From Natronococcus occultus SP4 (GTDB lineage Archaea > Halobacteriota > Halobacteria > Halobacteriales > Natrialbaceae): a stretch of 64,000 bases of DNA. Where the stretch lies: NCBI RefSeq assembly GCF_000328685.1, contig NC_019974.1:859001-923000 (forward strand), in the 5' to 3' direction. Within the stretch, counting starts at the first letter, position 1, and each line of letters opens with the position of its first letter. Below, in pieces: positions 41,976 to 50,524 of this stretch. The notes under the pieces were generated by a model. That model was not told the origin of the DNA. It did no database searches and worked only from the letters and a program-made list of their open reading frames with translations. The position numbers and the translations under genes were made by a program.

Positions 41976-42320
41976 ATGATCGACAACCGCACCGACCTCT
42001 CCGGCAGTCTCTCGGCGGACGAAGCCTTCGAACTCCTTTCGGACGGGAATCGTCGGGAACTCCTGCTGGCGCTGCTCGACCGTGATCTGCGGGTCGGTAC
42101 CGACCCACAGCTCTCTGTGGACACCATCGTCGAGTCGGGGAATCGGGAGTCCGAGCTCTGTCTGTACCACGCACACCTACCGAAGCTCGAGTCGGTAGCG
42201 GTTATCGACTGGCAACGGGAAAGAGACGAGATCCGAACGGGTCGGCGGTTCGACGAGCTCCGGCCGCTGTTGGAGCTCCTGCGCGATCACCCGGATGCGG
42301 TCCCGGGCGAGTTCTCGTAG
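41976..42320 (+). CDS. DUF7344-type small winged-helix protein
   Basis: A 114-residue paralogue of the protein at 1976: AFELLSDGNRRELLLALLD, then a segment ending ELCLYHAHLPKLESVAVIDW with the shared YHxHLPK motif. It is probably a DNA-binding regulator. It follows the large sensory regulator on the same strand with repeated palindromes in the gap, which may be its operators. The target is unknown. Confidence 0.75.
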   Translation: MIDNRTDLSGSLSADEAFELLSDGNRRELLLALLDRDLRVGTDPQLSVDTIVESGNRESELCLYHAHLPKLESVAVIDWQRERDEIRTGRRFDELRPLLELLRDHPDAVPGEFS

Positions 42321-42414
42321 CTGCCGCGAGTTCCCGTCGTCGATCGCGGACGACGGGCACGATCGATCATGTTAAATCTACGAGCGAGTCGCTTGAAAAG
42401 ATTCATACACGTCC

Positions 42415-43356
42415 ATTCCATTACTCGCCGCCATCGTCCGACTCATCGCTCGTCTCCGGAACGCGGTTCGATCGCAGCGCACCCTCCTCGTCGTCATCGG
42501 GGCGACGTTCGCCGGGGTTGCGTTCCCGGCGCTTTCGGCCCCGCTCCAACCGCTGCTCCCGGCACTCGTCGCCGGACTGATCTTCACGGGGTTCTACGGG
42601 TTCAGCGTCGGCGAGGTCGCAGGCCAGCGCGTCTCGACACCGGTTGTCGTCTCGCTCGCCTGTCTCTATCTTCTCGTCCCGATCGCGCTGTATCCGCTGG
42701 CCTCGGTCGCGCTCTCCGGGGAGATGCTGCTGGGCGTGCTCATCGTCCTCTCCGCACCGCTTGCCGCCGGGAGCTCGATCATCTGGACGCGACTGAGCGG
42801 CGGGAACACGGTCCTGACGACCGTCGTCGTTCTCGCCTCGATGGGGCTCGCACCGCTCGTGATGCCCGCTCTCATCGCGGTGCTTGCGGACTCGGCGGTC
42901 GAGGTCTCCGCGACCGAACTGATCGTCGAACTCGCCGCGATCGTCCTCGCCGGGGGCGTCCTCGCGTACGTCGTTCCCGAGGGATCGGTCTCCGAGGGGA
43001 AACTCGACGGGTTCTCGGTCGCGACGATCGGCGTCCTCATCTACGCGGGCGTCGGGGGTTCGACCCTCTCGGTCGAGGCGACCCAGCTCGCGGTCGTCGG
43101 CGGGATCGCGGTCGCCACCATCGGACTCAGCGCAGCGGTCGCGTACGGGCTGTACGCCCGTGGGATGCAAAGCGACGACTGTGTCACCGTGCTGTTCTCG
43201 AGCTCGATGAAAAACATGAGCGTCTCGGTGATGGTCGGTGCTGTCGTCGGTGGCGGAACCGTCGTCGCCAGCATCACCGCTTTCTACGTCGTCCAGCAGG
43301 TCGTCAGCAGCTCGCTGGTCCGTCACCTCGACGCGTCGGTTCCGAGCGGCTCGTGA
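42415..43356 (+). CDS. BASS-family (bile acid:sodium symporter-like) transporter, start uncertain
   Basis: About 313 residues with nine or ten membrane helices. The BASS-like motif APLAAGSSIIWTRLSGGN with VLASMGLAPLVMP, and SSSMKNMSVSVMVG in the second half, support a sodium-coupled organic anion carrier. The frame is open from 42397, yet it has no ATG, GTG or TTG before 42724, which would remove four helices. The first likely codon is ATT at 42415 (then PLLAAIVRLIARL). A TTAAAT box at 42371 would give a start near 42400, matching this. Either a non-canonical start or a lost start codon is implied. The substrate is unknown. Confidence 0.65.
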   Translation: MPLLAAIVRLIARLRNAVRSQRTLLVVIGATFAGVAFPALSAPLQPLLPALVAGLIFTGFYGFSVGEVAGQRVSTPVVVSLACLYLLVPIALYPLASVALSGEMLLGVLIVLSAPLAAGSSIIWTRLSGGNTVLTTVVVLASMGLAPLVMPALIAVLADSAVEVSATELIVELAAIVLAGGVLAYVVPEGSVSEGKLDGFSVATIGVLIYAGVGGSTLSVEATQLAVVGGIAVATIGLSAAVAYGLYARGMQSDDCVTVLFSSSMKNMSVSVMVGAVVGGGTVVASITAFYVVQQVVSSSLVRHLDASVPSGS

Positions 43357-43449
43357 ACCGACCAGACTAGGTCCGACCCGAGCCGCAGTTGCAGCCGTCG
43401 CCTTGCGCGAATGGATGCAATTAAGGGGCCCTGTTCAGAACCCTCGAGC

Positions 43450-43635
43450 ATGGCTGAACATTCGGAGTCGACGGATAAGGGTCTGGGACTGGCGATCGCG
43501 CTGGGCGCGGTCGCGACGATCGGCGCGGGCGGAATGCTGGTCGGCGCCCCCGACATCGAAGCCGCCTGGGGGTTCGCCGGGGCGATGCTGTTTAGTGCGC
43601 TGGCGGTCGTCGCTATCCACCTCTATTGGGACTAA
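43450..43635 (+). CDS. Small two-helix membrane protein
   Basis: A 61-residue protein with two membrane helices: GLAIALGAVATIGAGGMLVG and GFAGAMLFSALAVVAIHLYW. The start at 43450 (MAEHSESTDKG) is chosen because a longer frame upstream adds unlikely sequence. Function unknown. The next gene on the same strand is a small helix-turn-helix protein. Confidence 0.7.
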   Translation: MAEHSESTDKGLGLAIALGAVATIGAGGMLVGAPDIEAAWGFAGAMLFSALAVVAIHLYWD

Positions 43636-43704
43636 CAGTCCGGATCCCGTACCGACGGCGCCGCCTGGGTTTAATACTGCCGACATCGTAAACCGAGACG
43701 GACG

Positions 43705-43929
43705 ATGACGGACTACTCCGACGAAGAGCAGCGGATTCTCTCGTACCTTCGCGAGAGCGCCGCCCGCGGCGAGCAGTACTTCCGGGCGAAAAACATCGCC
43801 GACGCCATCGGGCTCTCGTCGAAGCAGGTCGGCGCTCGTCTCCCCCATCTCGCCGAGAAATCCGAGGACGTCGACATCGAGAAGTGGGGCCGGGCCCGGT
43901 CGACGACCTGGCGGGTCACCGTCAGCTGA
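43705..43929 (+). CDS. DUF7123-type small helix-turn-helix protein
   Basis: A 74-residue protein with a winged-helix core: EEQRILSYLRESAARGEQYF, then KNIADAIGLSSKQVGARLPHL and an acidic wing with TTWRVTVS. Very common and conserved in haloarchaea. Probably DNA-binding; target unknown. Confidence 0.75.
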   Translation: MTDYSDEEQRILSYLRESAARGEQYFRAKNIADAIGLSSKQVGARLPHLAEKSEDVDIEKWGRARSTTWRVTVS

Positions 43930-44050
43930 GATGGGCCGCTGTCCCGAGTTCCCGAGCAGCTGCGTGCCGTCCCCGGTCTTCGGAACTGACGGACAGTCGT
44001 TCGTACGAGGGTTCGTGGTCTTTTTACCCGCGAACGCCTCAGGTAGTGGC

Positions 44051-44485
44051 ATGACTGTACGCGTCGACCGGTCGTTCGAGGTCGCGGCGCCGCCGGATCG
44101 GGTCTGGGAGTTCATCTCGGAGCCGGAGAACCGCGCCCGGGCGATCAGCGTCGTCCGGGAGTACTCCGTGGACGGACCGGAGGGTCGGCAAGCGACCTGG
44201 CAGGTAGAGCTTCCGATCCCGCTGGTCCGCCAGACGGTCGCCGTCGAAACCGAGGACGTCACCCGCCGTCCCCCCGAGTACGTCAAGTTCACCGGACGGT
44301 CGAAGGGGTTAGACGTTACCGGCGAACACCGGATCGTCGAGACCGAGACCGGGAGCCGCCTCGAGAACGAGTTCGTCGTCGACGGGAAACTGCCTGGCGT
44401 CGAGAAGTTCTTCAAACGGAACTTAGACGAGGAGCTCGAGAACCTCCGTCGGGCGCTCGAGCGGGAGCTGGAGGGATCGCCGTGA
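44051..44485 (+). CDS. SRPBCC (START-fold) family protein
   Basis: A 144-residue protein of the polyketide cyclase/CoxG fold. The start MTVRVDRSFEVAAPPDRVWEF is the classic strand-helix opening, followed by a pocket of strands and a long C-terminal helix (LDEELENLRRALERELEG). It may bind a hydrophobic ligand. The stop overlaps the nitrilase gene in GTGA, so the two are translationally coupled. Confidence 0.82.
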   Translation: MTVRVDRSFEVAAPPDRVWEFISEPENRARAISVVREYSVDGPEGRQATWQVELPIPLVRQTVAVETEDVTRRPPEYVKFTGRSKGLDVTGEHRIVETETGSRLENEFVVDGKLPGVEKFFKRNLDEELENLRRALERELEGSP

Positions 44486-45297
44486 CCAGCGGAGTCGAGC
44501 TCGCGCTGGCCCAGCTCGAGATCGAGGCCGGCGACGTCGAGGGCAACGTCGAGCGCGCGCTCACGGCGGTCGAACGGGCCGCCGACCGGGGCGCCGACCT
44601 GGTCGCGCTGCCGGAGCTGTTCAACGTCGGCTACTTCGCGTTCGAGCTCTACGAGCGCCGCGCGGAGCCGTTCGAGGGGGAGACGTTCCGACGCCTTCGC
44701 GAGGCCGCCGCCGAGCACGGGATCGCCGTCCTCGCGGGCACCATCGTCGAGGACCTCGCCGAGACCGAGACCGTCGAGACCCCCGCCGACGAGGGGCTGG
44801 CCAACACCGCCGCGCTGTTCGACGCCGACGGCGAGTTGCAGCTGGTCTACCGGAAACACCACCTCTTCGGTTACGAGTCCGCCGAGGCGGAGCTGCTGGT
44901 TCCCGGCGAGCGGATCGAGACCGCCTCGATCGGCGGCGTAACGATCGGCGTGACGACCTGCTACGACCTGCGGTTCCCGGAGCTGTACCGCGAACTGGTC
45001 GACGCTGGCGCCGAGCTGCTGGTGATCCCGAGCGCCTGGCCCTACCCCCGGATCGAGCACTGGGAGACGCTCTCGCGGGCCCGCGCGATCGAGGACCAGT
45101 GTTACGTCGCGACCGTCAACGGGGCCGGAGAGTTCGAGGACGCCACCCTGCTGGGACGGTCGACGGTCTACGACCCCTGGGGCGTGACGCTCGCTTCCAG
45201 CGGCGACGACCCGGCCCTCGTGACGGCCACAATCGAGCCCGAGACGGTCGCCGACGTCCGCGAGGAGTTCCCCGCGCTCCGGGACCGCCGACTGTAG
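44482..45297 (+). CDS. Carbon-nitrogen hydrolase (nitrilase superfamily)
   Basis: A 271-residue amidase with the full catalytic set: Glu in ALPELFN, Lys in YRKHHLFGY, and Cys in GVTTCYDLRFPELYR. It is in the omega-amidase/Nit2-like branch by general motif; the substrate is unproven. It starts with GTG at 44482, overlapping the SRPBCC stop by 4 bp. A T7 run at 45314 lies 17 bp after the stop and ends the transcript. Confidence 0.88.
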   Translation: MTSGVELALAQLEIEAGDVEGNVERALTAVERAADRGADLVALPELFNVGYFAFELYERRAEPFEGETFRRLREAAAEHGIAVLAGTIVEDLAETETVETPADEGLANTAALFDADGELQLVYRKHHLFGYESAEAELLVPGERIETASIGGVTIGVTTCYDLRFPELYRELVDAGAELLVIPSAWPYPRIEHWETLSRARAIEDQCYVATVNGAGEFEDATLLGRSTVYDPWGVTLASSGDDPALVTATIEPETVADVREEFPALRDRRL

Positions 45298-45313
45298 TCG
45301 AGCTCGACCGCTG

Positions 45314-45320
45314 TTTTTTT
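45314..45320 (+). terminator. Poly-T transcription terminator
   Basis: Seven consecutive T residues 17 bp downstream of the nitrilase stop, the usual archaeal signal. The rest of 45298-45509 holds no gene I can support. Confidence 0.55.
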
Positions 45321-45509
45321 ATCCACCGACGGCATTGTCTTCGATGCCGGTTACAGGCGCTTTTCACGTCAGACCGGCACTGCGCGTCGCTCCGGCCGCG
45401 CTCGCTCGATTCCCGGGATCGAGCGATCCCACTCCCGTCGGCTCGCCTTCGTCCACGCCACTCCTTTCGCCCACGCCTTTCGCTACCCGTCTTCGACTCG
45501 AGCAGCTGG

Positions 45510-46211
45510 TCACCGTTTCTCGAGGACGACCCGCCACTGGACGTCGCCGTACCGGGCCGCGGCGACCGTCCACGGCGTGCCGACGGTCGCTTCCCGAAGC
45601 CGATCGACGCTGAACAGCCGAAACAGCAGCGTCCGACCGACCGCGCCGTCGTACTCACAGTGGTACACTCTGTAGGCCAGCCCGGGCGCGGCGTCCTCGC
45701 GGTAGCCGAAGACGTCCACGGTCGCCGCCAGCTCCGGGGCGTAGTTGTCGAGGACGGCGGTGGCGCCGGGGGTCGTCACGAACGCGAGATCGGTGAGGAA
45801 CTCCCGAACGGCGCCCATCGAGCCGGCCAGTCCGACCTGCGTGCCGATCGCGTGGGCCGACCGGAACCGATCGTGATCGAACGCCGCCCGGAGCGAGAAC
45901 ATGTCGGCGAGCCTGGCGTCCTCGACGCCCCGGTCCCGCATGAGCTCGACGAGCGGTTCGCTCACCTCGATGGCGACGGTCTCGAACCGCCCCTGGTAGT
46001 AGACGGCGTCCCGCCCCGCGCCGGCACCCATATCGAGCAGCGGGCCCTCCAGCCACGCGTCGCGCCAGGCGTCCTCGTCGTGGGCGCCGAAGTACCACTC
46101 CTCGATGGCGTGCTCGCGAGTCGCCTCGCCGTCGCGATCGAGCAGCGGCGCCGTCCGCTCGTCGCGGTAGTGGTCGCGCACGGCTCGACCGAACGGATCG
46201 TGGTCCGTCAT
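45510..46211 (-). CDS. SAM-dependent class I methyltransferase
   Basis: A 233-residue protein with the SAM-binding motif PLLDMGAGAGRDAVYYQ at about residue 60 and an acidic strand end (VAIEVSEPL). The central part continues through LADMFSLRA. The substrate is unidentified. The start at 46211 (MTDHDPFGRAVRDHY) is family-like. It is divergent from the ferredoxin gene across 128 bp. Confidence 0.78.
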   Translation of the reverse strand: MTDHDPFGRAVRDHYRDERTAPLLDRDGEATREHAIEEWYFGAHDEDAWRDAWLEGPLLDMGAGAGRDAVYYQGRFETVAIEVSEPLVELMRDRGVEDARLADMFSLRAAFDHDRFRSAHAIGTQVGLAGSMGAVREFLTDLAFVTTPGATAVLDNYAPELAATVDVFGYREDAAPGLAYRVYHCEYDGAVGRTLLFRLFSVDRLREATVGTPWTVAAARYGDVQWRVVLEKR

Positions 46212-46339
46212 ACTGTGTGACGCACTTTCAACTCTCGTAAGCGTGAGTGAGAGTTGGTACCGAGGAATGAGGAGGTTGAAACCAAGGTCCGTGGTGTATG
46301 GTCGCAAACATCTTTTGTCCCGCGCCGCGTACGAAGCCC

Positions 46340-46672
46340 ATGCCGACGGTTACCTACGAGGCGGAGGAGATCGACTGCGAGGACGGCGCGATCCTTCGGG
46401 ACGTCCTGCTCGAGGCGGGGCTGTCGCCGCACAACGGGCGGGCGGCCCTGCTCAACTGCCGGGGCCACGGAACCTGTGGCACGTGCGCGGTGGAGATCGA
46501 CGGCCCCGTAAGCGAGCCGACGACGCGCGAAAAACGCCGGCTCTCGGTGCCGCCACACGATCCCGACGGCGGGCTGCGACTCTCCTGTCAGACGGAAGTA
46601 CAGGGTGATCTGGCCGTCGAGAAACACGGCGGGTTCTGGGGACAGCACCGAGCGGAGTCGTCCCGCGACTAG
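46340..46672 (+). CDS. [2Fe-2S] plant-type ferredoxin
   Basis: A 110-residue electron carrier. The cluster cysteines are in LLNCRGHGTCGTCAVEI (C-x5-C-x2-C) with a fourth in LRLSCQTEVQGD. This matches the small ferredoxin type rather than the 129-residue halophilic ferredoxin with its extra acidic domain. MPTVTYEAEE at 46340 is the start; a longer frame upstream adds no ferredoxin sequence. The partner enzyme is unknown. Confidence 0.9.
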   Translation: MPTVTYEAEEIDCEDGAILRDVLLEAGLSPHNGRAALLNCRGHGTCGTCAVEIDGPVSEPTTREKRRLSVPPHDPDGGLRLSCQTEVQGDLAVEKHGGFWGQHRAESSRD

Positions 46673-46781
46673 CGTCGGCGCGTGACGGCCGCGACGGTCG
46701 CTGGCTCCCCGGCGTCGTCACCGTCCCCGGGTGCGAGAGATATGAACGTCGTCGAAATCGGCCGACGGCTGTGGACGCCGC

Positions 46782-48318
46782 TCAGTCGTCGCGAGTGAGG
46801 ATGTCCGCGGACAGTCCCTGGGCCATCTCGATATCTTTGGAGTTGTTCATCGTCCAGGCGGTGCGCTCGGTGACGGCCTCGATGGCCTCGCGGGCGCTGG
46901 GGTAGCCGTTGCCCGACTTCTTGACGCCGCCGAACGGCAGCTGGACCTCGGCGCCGATACACGGCAGATTCGCGTACGCCAGGCCGATCTCGGCGTGGTC
47001 CCGGAAGTAGTTGATCTGGCGGTAGTCCTCCGAGACGATCGCCCCCGCCAGCCCGTAGGGAGTGTCGTTGTGGATCTCGACCGCGTCCTCGATGTCGCCC
47101 GAGTACTCGAGCAGAGCGACGTGGGGGCCGAAACACTCCTCTTTCAGACAGCGCAGGTCGGTGTCGTACTCGATCTCGTAGACAAAGGGACCGACCCAGT
47201 GGCCGTCCTCGTGGCCGTCGGGAATCTCGTCGTCCTCGAGCTCGAAGCGGTCGACGAGGACGTCGGCGCCCTCCTGGCGCGCCAGCTCGTTGTGTTTCTC
47301 GATCTTCTCGAGGATGCTGGGCCTCGATGGCCGGTCCCATGAACGTCGACTCCTCGAGGGGGTCACCGACGGCGACGTCCTCGGCGATGTCGACGAACCG
47401 CTCCGTGAACTCGTCGTAGATCTCCTCGTGGACGATCAGGCGCTCGCTCGAAACACAGCGCTGGCCCGTCGTCTTGAACGAGGACATGATCGCCGAATGG
47501 ACAGCGATGTCGAGGTCCGCCTCCTCGGTGATGACGATGCCGTTCTTCCCGCCCATCTCGCAGGCCGCGAGCTTGCCGGGTTCGCCGCCGACCTTGCTGG
47601 CGATCTCCTGGCCGACCTCAGCCGATCCCGTGAAGAGGACGGTGTCGACGCGCTCGTCGTCGGTGATCGCGGCGCCGGCGTCGCCGTACCCCTGGATCAT
47701 GTTGAAGACGCCGTCGGGGATGCCCGCGTCCTCGAACATCTCCGCGATGATCTGGCCACACCACGGCGTCTGCTCGGCTGGTTTCCAGACGACCGTGTTC
47801 CCCTCGACCAGCGCGATCGCCATGTGCCAGAACGGAATCGCGACCGGGAAGTTCCAGGGGGTGATACAGCCGATCACGCCCCGCGGTTTCCGGCGCATGT
47901 AGGCGTCCTTGTTCGCGACCTCGCTGGGGACGACGTCGCCGTGGGGGTGGCGGGCGTTGCCCGCCGCCCACTCGACCATGTGCCAGGCCTCCGTGACGTC
48001 GGCTTTCCCCTCGCTGATCTCCTTGCCACACTCCTGGCTGACGATCTCGCCGAGCTCCTCGTGGCGCTCGCGCAGCTCGTGGTAGATGTCCCAGAGGTAC
48101 TCCGCCCGGTCGATGTAGGACAGATCGCGCCACTCCTCGAAGGCCTCGTTTGCCTCCTCGAGGGCGGCGTCGACGTCCTCGGCGGTCCCGCGCCGGAACT
48201 CCGCGAGGGTCTCGCCGGTGGCCGGGTTCTCGCTGGCGAACGTCTCCGAACCGTTCCCCTCGGTCCACTCGCCGCCGATGTAGTGCTGGTACGTTTGCGT
48301 CCCGGTTTGCTGCGACAT
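46782..48318 (-). pseudogene. Aldehyde dehydrogenase interrupted by a frameshift
   Basis: An NAD(P)-dependent aldehyde dehydrogenase whose N-terminal two thirds (48318 to about 47320) and C-terminal third (to 46782) are in different frames. The first part has WNFPVAIPFWHMAIALVEGN, GSAEVGQEIASKVGG and the catalytic Cys in TTGQRCVSSERL. The second resumes as ILEKIEKHNELARQEG and contains EECFGPHVALLEYSG and LPFGGVKKSG. The break is near 47317, inside GAGGCCCAGCATCCTC, and is not in a homopolymer. Read straight through, the first frame goes on to unrelated Arg-rich sequence. Either a recent pseudogene or a sequence error. Confidence 0.85.
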
Positions 48319-48461
48319 AGTCGAACGTTACGCTCCGAACCCATGTAAGCCCCACCGATCATGGTCCCCCCTCCCCTCATCTCCGATCGCCGGCGGAGTC
48401 GGCGCCGGTGTTCGGAACAATGTCCCGTTTCGGGTCGCCCGAGCCGCGCGTCCGACGCCCG

Positions 48462-49178
48462 CTACGGATCCAGTAGCTTCGACTCCGCCCGCCGCAGGTG
48501 CTCGAGCAGCGTCGACTTCGCGATCCCGAGGTCGTCGGCCAGCTCCTGGGTCGTGGTCTCCCGTGGCCACTCGTAGTAGCCGGTCTCGCGGGCGTGCTCG
48601 AACGCCCGCCGCTGTGCCGCCGTCAGCGTATCGAGGCGCTGCTCGCGGGTCGACCGATCCTCCGAGGACGTGATCGCGGTCACCGTCACCTCGGCGCCGG
48701 TCTGGTCGCGAACGTCGTCCAGCGAGGACTCGATCGCCGAGCGATCCCCGGCGAACCGGAGCTGCCAGCGCTCGCTGCCGTCCTCGATGCGAACCGGTGC
48801 GCTGTGGACGAACCCGTGCTCGAGTAGCGCGGGACAGATCATCTCGTCGGGATCGTACTCGAGGAAAAACTCGCGGACGACGTTGCCCGGCGCGTTGCGG
48901 GCCCGACCGAACCGCTCCTGGAGTTCGAACAGGTCTCCCGCGTGTTCGGAGTCCCGGATCGCCTCCAGCAGCCGCTCGACCTCCGCGGACGTCTCGCCGA
49001 ACGCCGTGAACAGTCCGGTGACCGTCCTCGGACCGCCGCCGTCGGTTCGGGGCGAGTTGTAGACCGCGTGAGCGAGCACGCCACCTCCCGTCCGGTCGGT
49101 CGCTTCGATCGCCCAGCAGTCGGGGTGCCAGAGCTCGAGCGTCAGTCCGACGCTCGACGGCTCGCCCTCCAGACTCAT
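48462..49178 (-). CDS. HTH_10 (Bat-like) transcriptional regulator
   Basis: A 238-residue regulator. The N-terminal sensor-like domain (about 1-175, LTLELWHPDCWAIEATD) precedes the C-terminal HTH_10 (TAAQRRAFEHARETGYYEWP, then DLGIAKSTLLEHLRRAE). It belongs to the same class as the proteins at 1234, 38107, 59188 and 60765. It lies upstream of the aldehyde dehydrogenase pseudogene in the same orientation. The signal is unknown. Confidence 0.83.
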   Translation of the reverse strand: MSLEGEPSSVGLTLELWHPDCWAIEATDRTGGGVLAHAVYNSPRTDGGGPRTVTGLFTAFGETSAEVERLLEAIRDSEHAGDLFELQERFGRARNAPGNVVREFFLEYDPDEMICPALLEHGFVHSAPVRIEDGSERWQLRFAGDRSAIESSLDDVRDQTGAEVTVTAITSSEDRSTREQRLDTLTAAQRRAFEHARETGYYEWPRETTTQELADDLGIAKSTLLEHLRRAESKLLDP

Positions 49179-49261
49179 GTGGAATCCTCTCTCAAGGATC
49201 GGCTTCTATGTTGTGCTCGACGGCCAGCAGCGAGAGTGTATCGCAGACTCCGCCACTCCGA

Positions 49262-50434
49262 CTACACGATCAGGCTCTCGAGGTCGCGGGGATAGTACGT
49301 GAGCGTCTTCGTTCCGTCCTCGGTCACGAGCACCGTATCGGAGTGGCGGAATCCGCCCAGGTCCGGCATGTAGAAGCCGGGCTCGACGGTAAACAGCTCC
49401 CCGGAACGGATCTCGCCGTCCTGATCGACGTCGAGGAACGGCCGTTCGTGGCCCTCCATCCCGATGTTGTGGCCGACGTGGTGTTGGGTGTACTTCGCAA
49501 CACCCTGTTCTTCGTAGTAGTCGACGACGGCCTCCTCGACGGCGGCGTATTCGACGCCCGGTTCGATCGCGTCGATCGCGATCTCCTGGGACTCCCGCAT
49601 GATCTCGAAGTACGTTCGCTGCTCGTCGGAGACCTCGCCGACGAACATCGTTCGCTCGAGTTCCGTCGTATAGCCGCCGACGTTGGGCTTGACGATAGTT
49701 ACGATGTTGTCGCCTCGTTCGATCCGCGTCGTTTGGTCCATGCTGTGGGGAAGCTCGGTAACCTCGCCGGTCGTGAACAGACACTGCATCGGGTTCGCCC
49801 ACGAACGCATTTCGTAGCGATCGCCGAGAGTATCGAGCATCGTCTTCACCGCGTCGGCCTCGACCTCCGCGCGAACTTCGATCGGCCGCCGTCCGACCTC
49901 GATCCGCTCCTGGAGGAGACGGTGCCCGAGGTTCGCCCAGACGCTCGCTTCCCGGATGAGTTCGACCTCCGCGTCGCTTTTCGTCTCCCGCATGTCAGTG
50001 ATGTAGTCCTCGACGCCGACGTTCGCGGGAACCAGCTCCGAGAGTGACGGCCCGGCGTACCCGTTTCGGGACGGGCTCCCGTCAGAATCGACCGCGACCG
50101 TCCCATTCGCGAGCCCGAGTCGCTTGCACATCTCGGCGACGCGGTCCATCGGATCGTCCTGCGGGTACTCGAAGTACGTCGTCACGTCGTCGATCGGGAA
50201 GTCCTCCCGCGAGGCGTGTTCCTGTTCGAGTCGTGGAACGACCGCTTCGACGCGCTCGTCAGTAACGCCGAGCGCAACCGGTCGTTCGGTCGGAAGGTGA
50301 TACATTCCGCTGATGTAGTGAATATTCAACGCTCCGAAAAGGACGAGCCCGTCGTAGCCGTCCTCCTTAGCGCGTTCGACCAGCTCCCGTTTCCGATTTC
50401 GATGTTCCGATTCGGGAATCGCGAGATTTTGCAT
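49262..50434 (-). CDS. Creatinase-like M24 family protein with altered metal site
   Basis: A 390-residue pita-bread fold protein. Unlike the metallopeptidase at 27357, the first metal Asp is missing (IVTIVKPNVGGYTTELERT), the second Asp is Glu, and the last Glu is Ser (FRHSDTVLVT). The His of HHVGHNIG and the Glu of TVEPGFY remain. GYTTELERTMF matches the creatinase pattern GYYTALERTLF, and GFRHSDTVLV matches its GYREHDILIV. It may be a creatinase or a related C-N hydrolase such as ectoine hydrolase. A TATTAAAA box 28 nt before the ATG gives a leaderless start. It is divergent from the SSS symporter, which suggests uptake and breakdown of one nitrogen compound. Confidence 0.78.
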   Translation of the reverse strand: MQNLAIPESEHRNRKRELVERAKEDGYDGLVLFGALNIHYISGMYHLPTERPVALGVTDERVEAVVPRLEQEHASREDFPIDDVTTYFEYPQDDPMDRVAEMCKRLGLANGTVAVDSDGSPSRNGYAGPSLSELVPANVGVEDYITDMRETKSDAEVELIREASVWANLGHRLLQERIEVGRRPIEVRAEVEADAVKTMLDTLGDRYEMRSWANPMQCLFTTGEVTELPHSMDQTTRIERGDNIVTIVKPNVGGYTTELERTMFVGEVSDEQRTYFEIMRESQEIAIDAIEPGVEYAAVEEAVVDYYEEQGVAKYTQHHVGHNIGMEGHERPFLDVDQDGEIRSGELFTVEPGFYMPDLGGFRHSDTVLVTEDGTKTLTYYPRDLESLIV

Positions 50435-50458
50435 CGGTTGACACCAGACGGCTCTCGG

Positions 50459-50466
50459 TATTAAAA
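50459..50466 (-). promoter_or_regulatory. TATA box of the creatinase-like gene
   Basis: TATTAAAA (read TTTTAATA on the minus strand) is centred 28 nt before the ATG at 50434, the leaderless spacing. It is one of two mirrored boxes in the 90-bp divergent promoter. Confidence 0.6.
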
Positions 50467-50492
50467 CCGGATCCGTCGAACGTTCAGTGGTG

Positions 50493-50499
50493 TATTTAA
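50493..50499 (+). promoter_or_regulatory. TATA box of the SSS symporter gene
   Basis: TATTTAA is centred 29 nt before the ATG at 50525, again the leaderless spacing, mirroring the minus-strand box at 50459. The two genes share one compact control region. Confidence 0.6.
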
Positions 50500-50524
50500 G
50501 TAGGGCGTGTCGAATTTCCACCAC

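Noticed and set aside
42369-43370. Plus-strand frame starting MLNLRASRLKRF
   Set aside because: Arg-rich product in the wrong frame over the transporter. The transporter frame shows clear membrane helices and BASS motifs.
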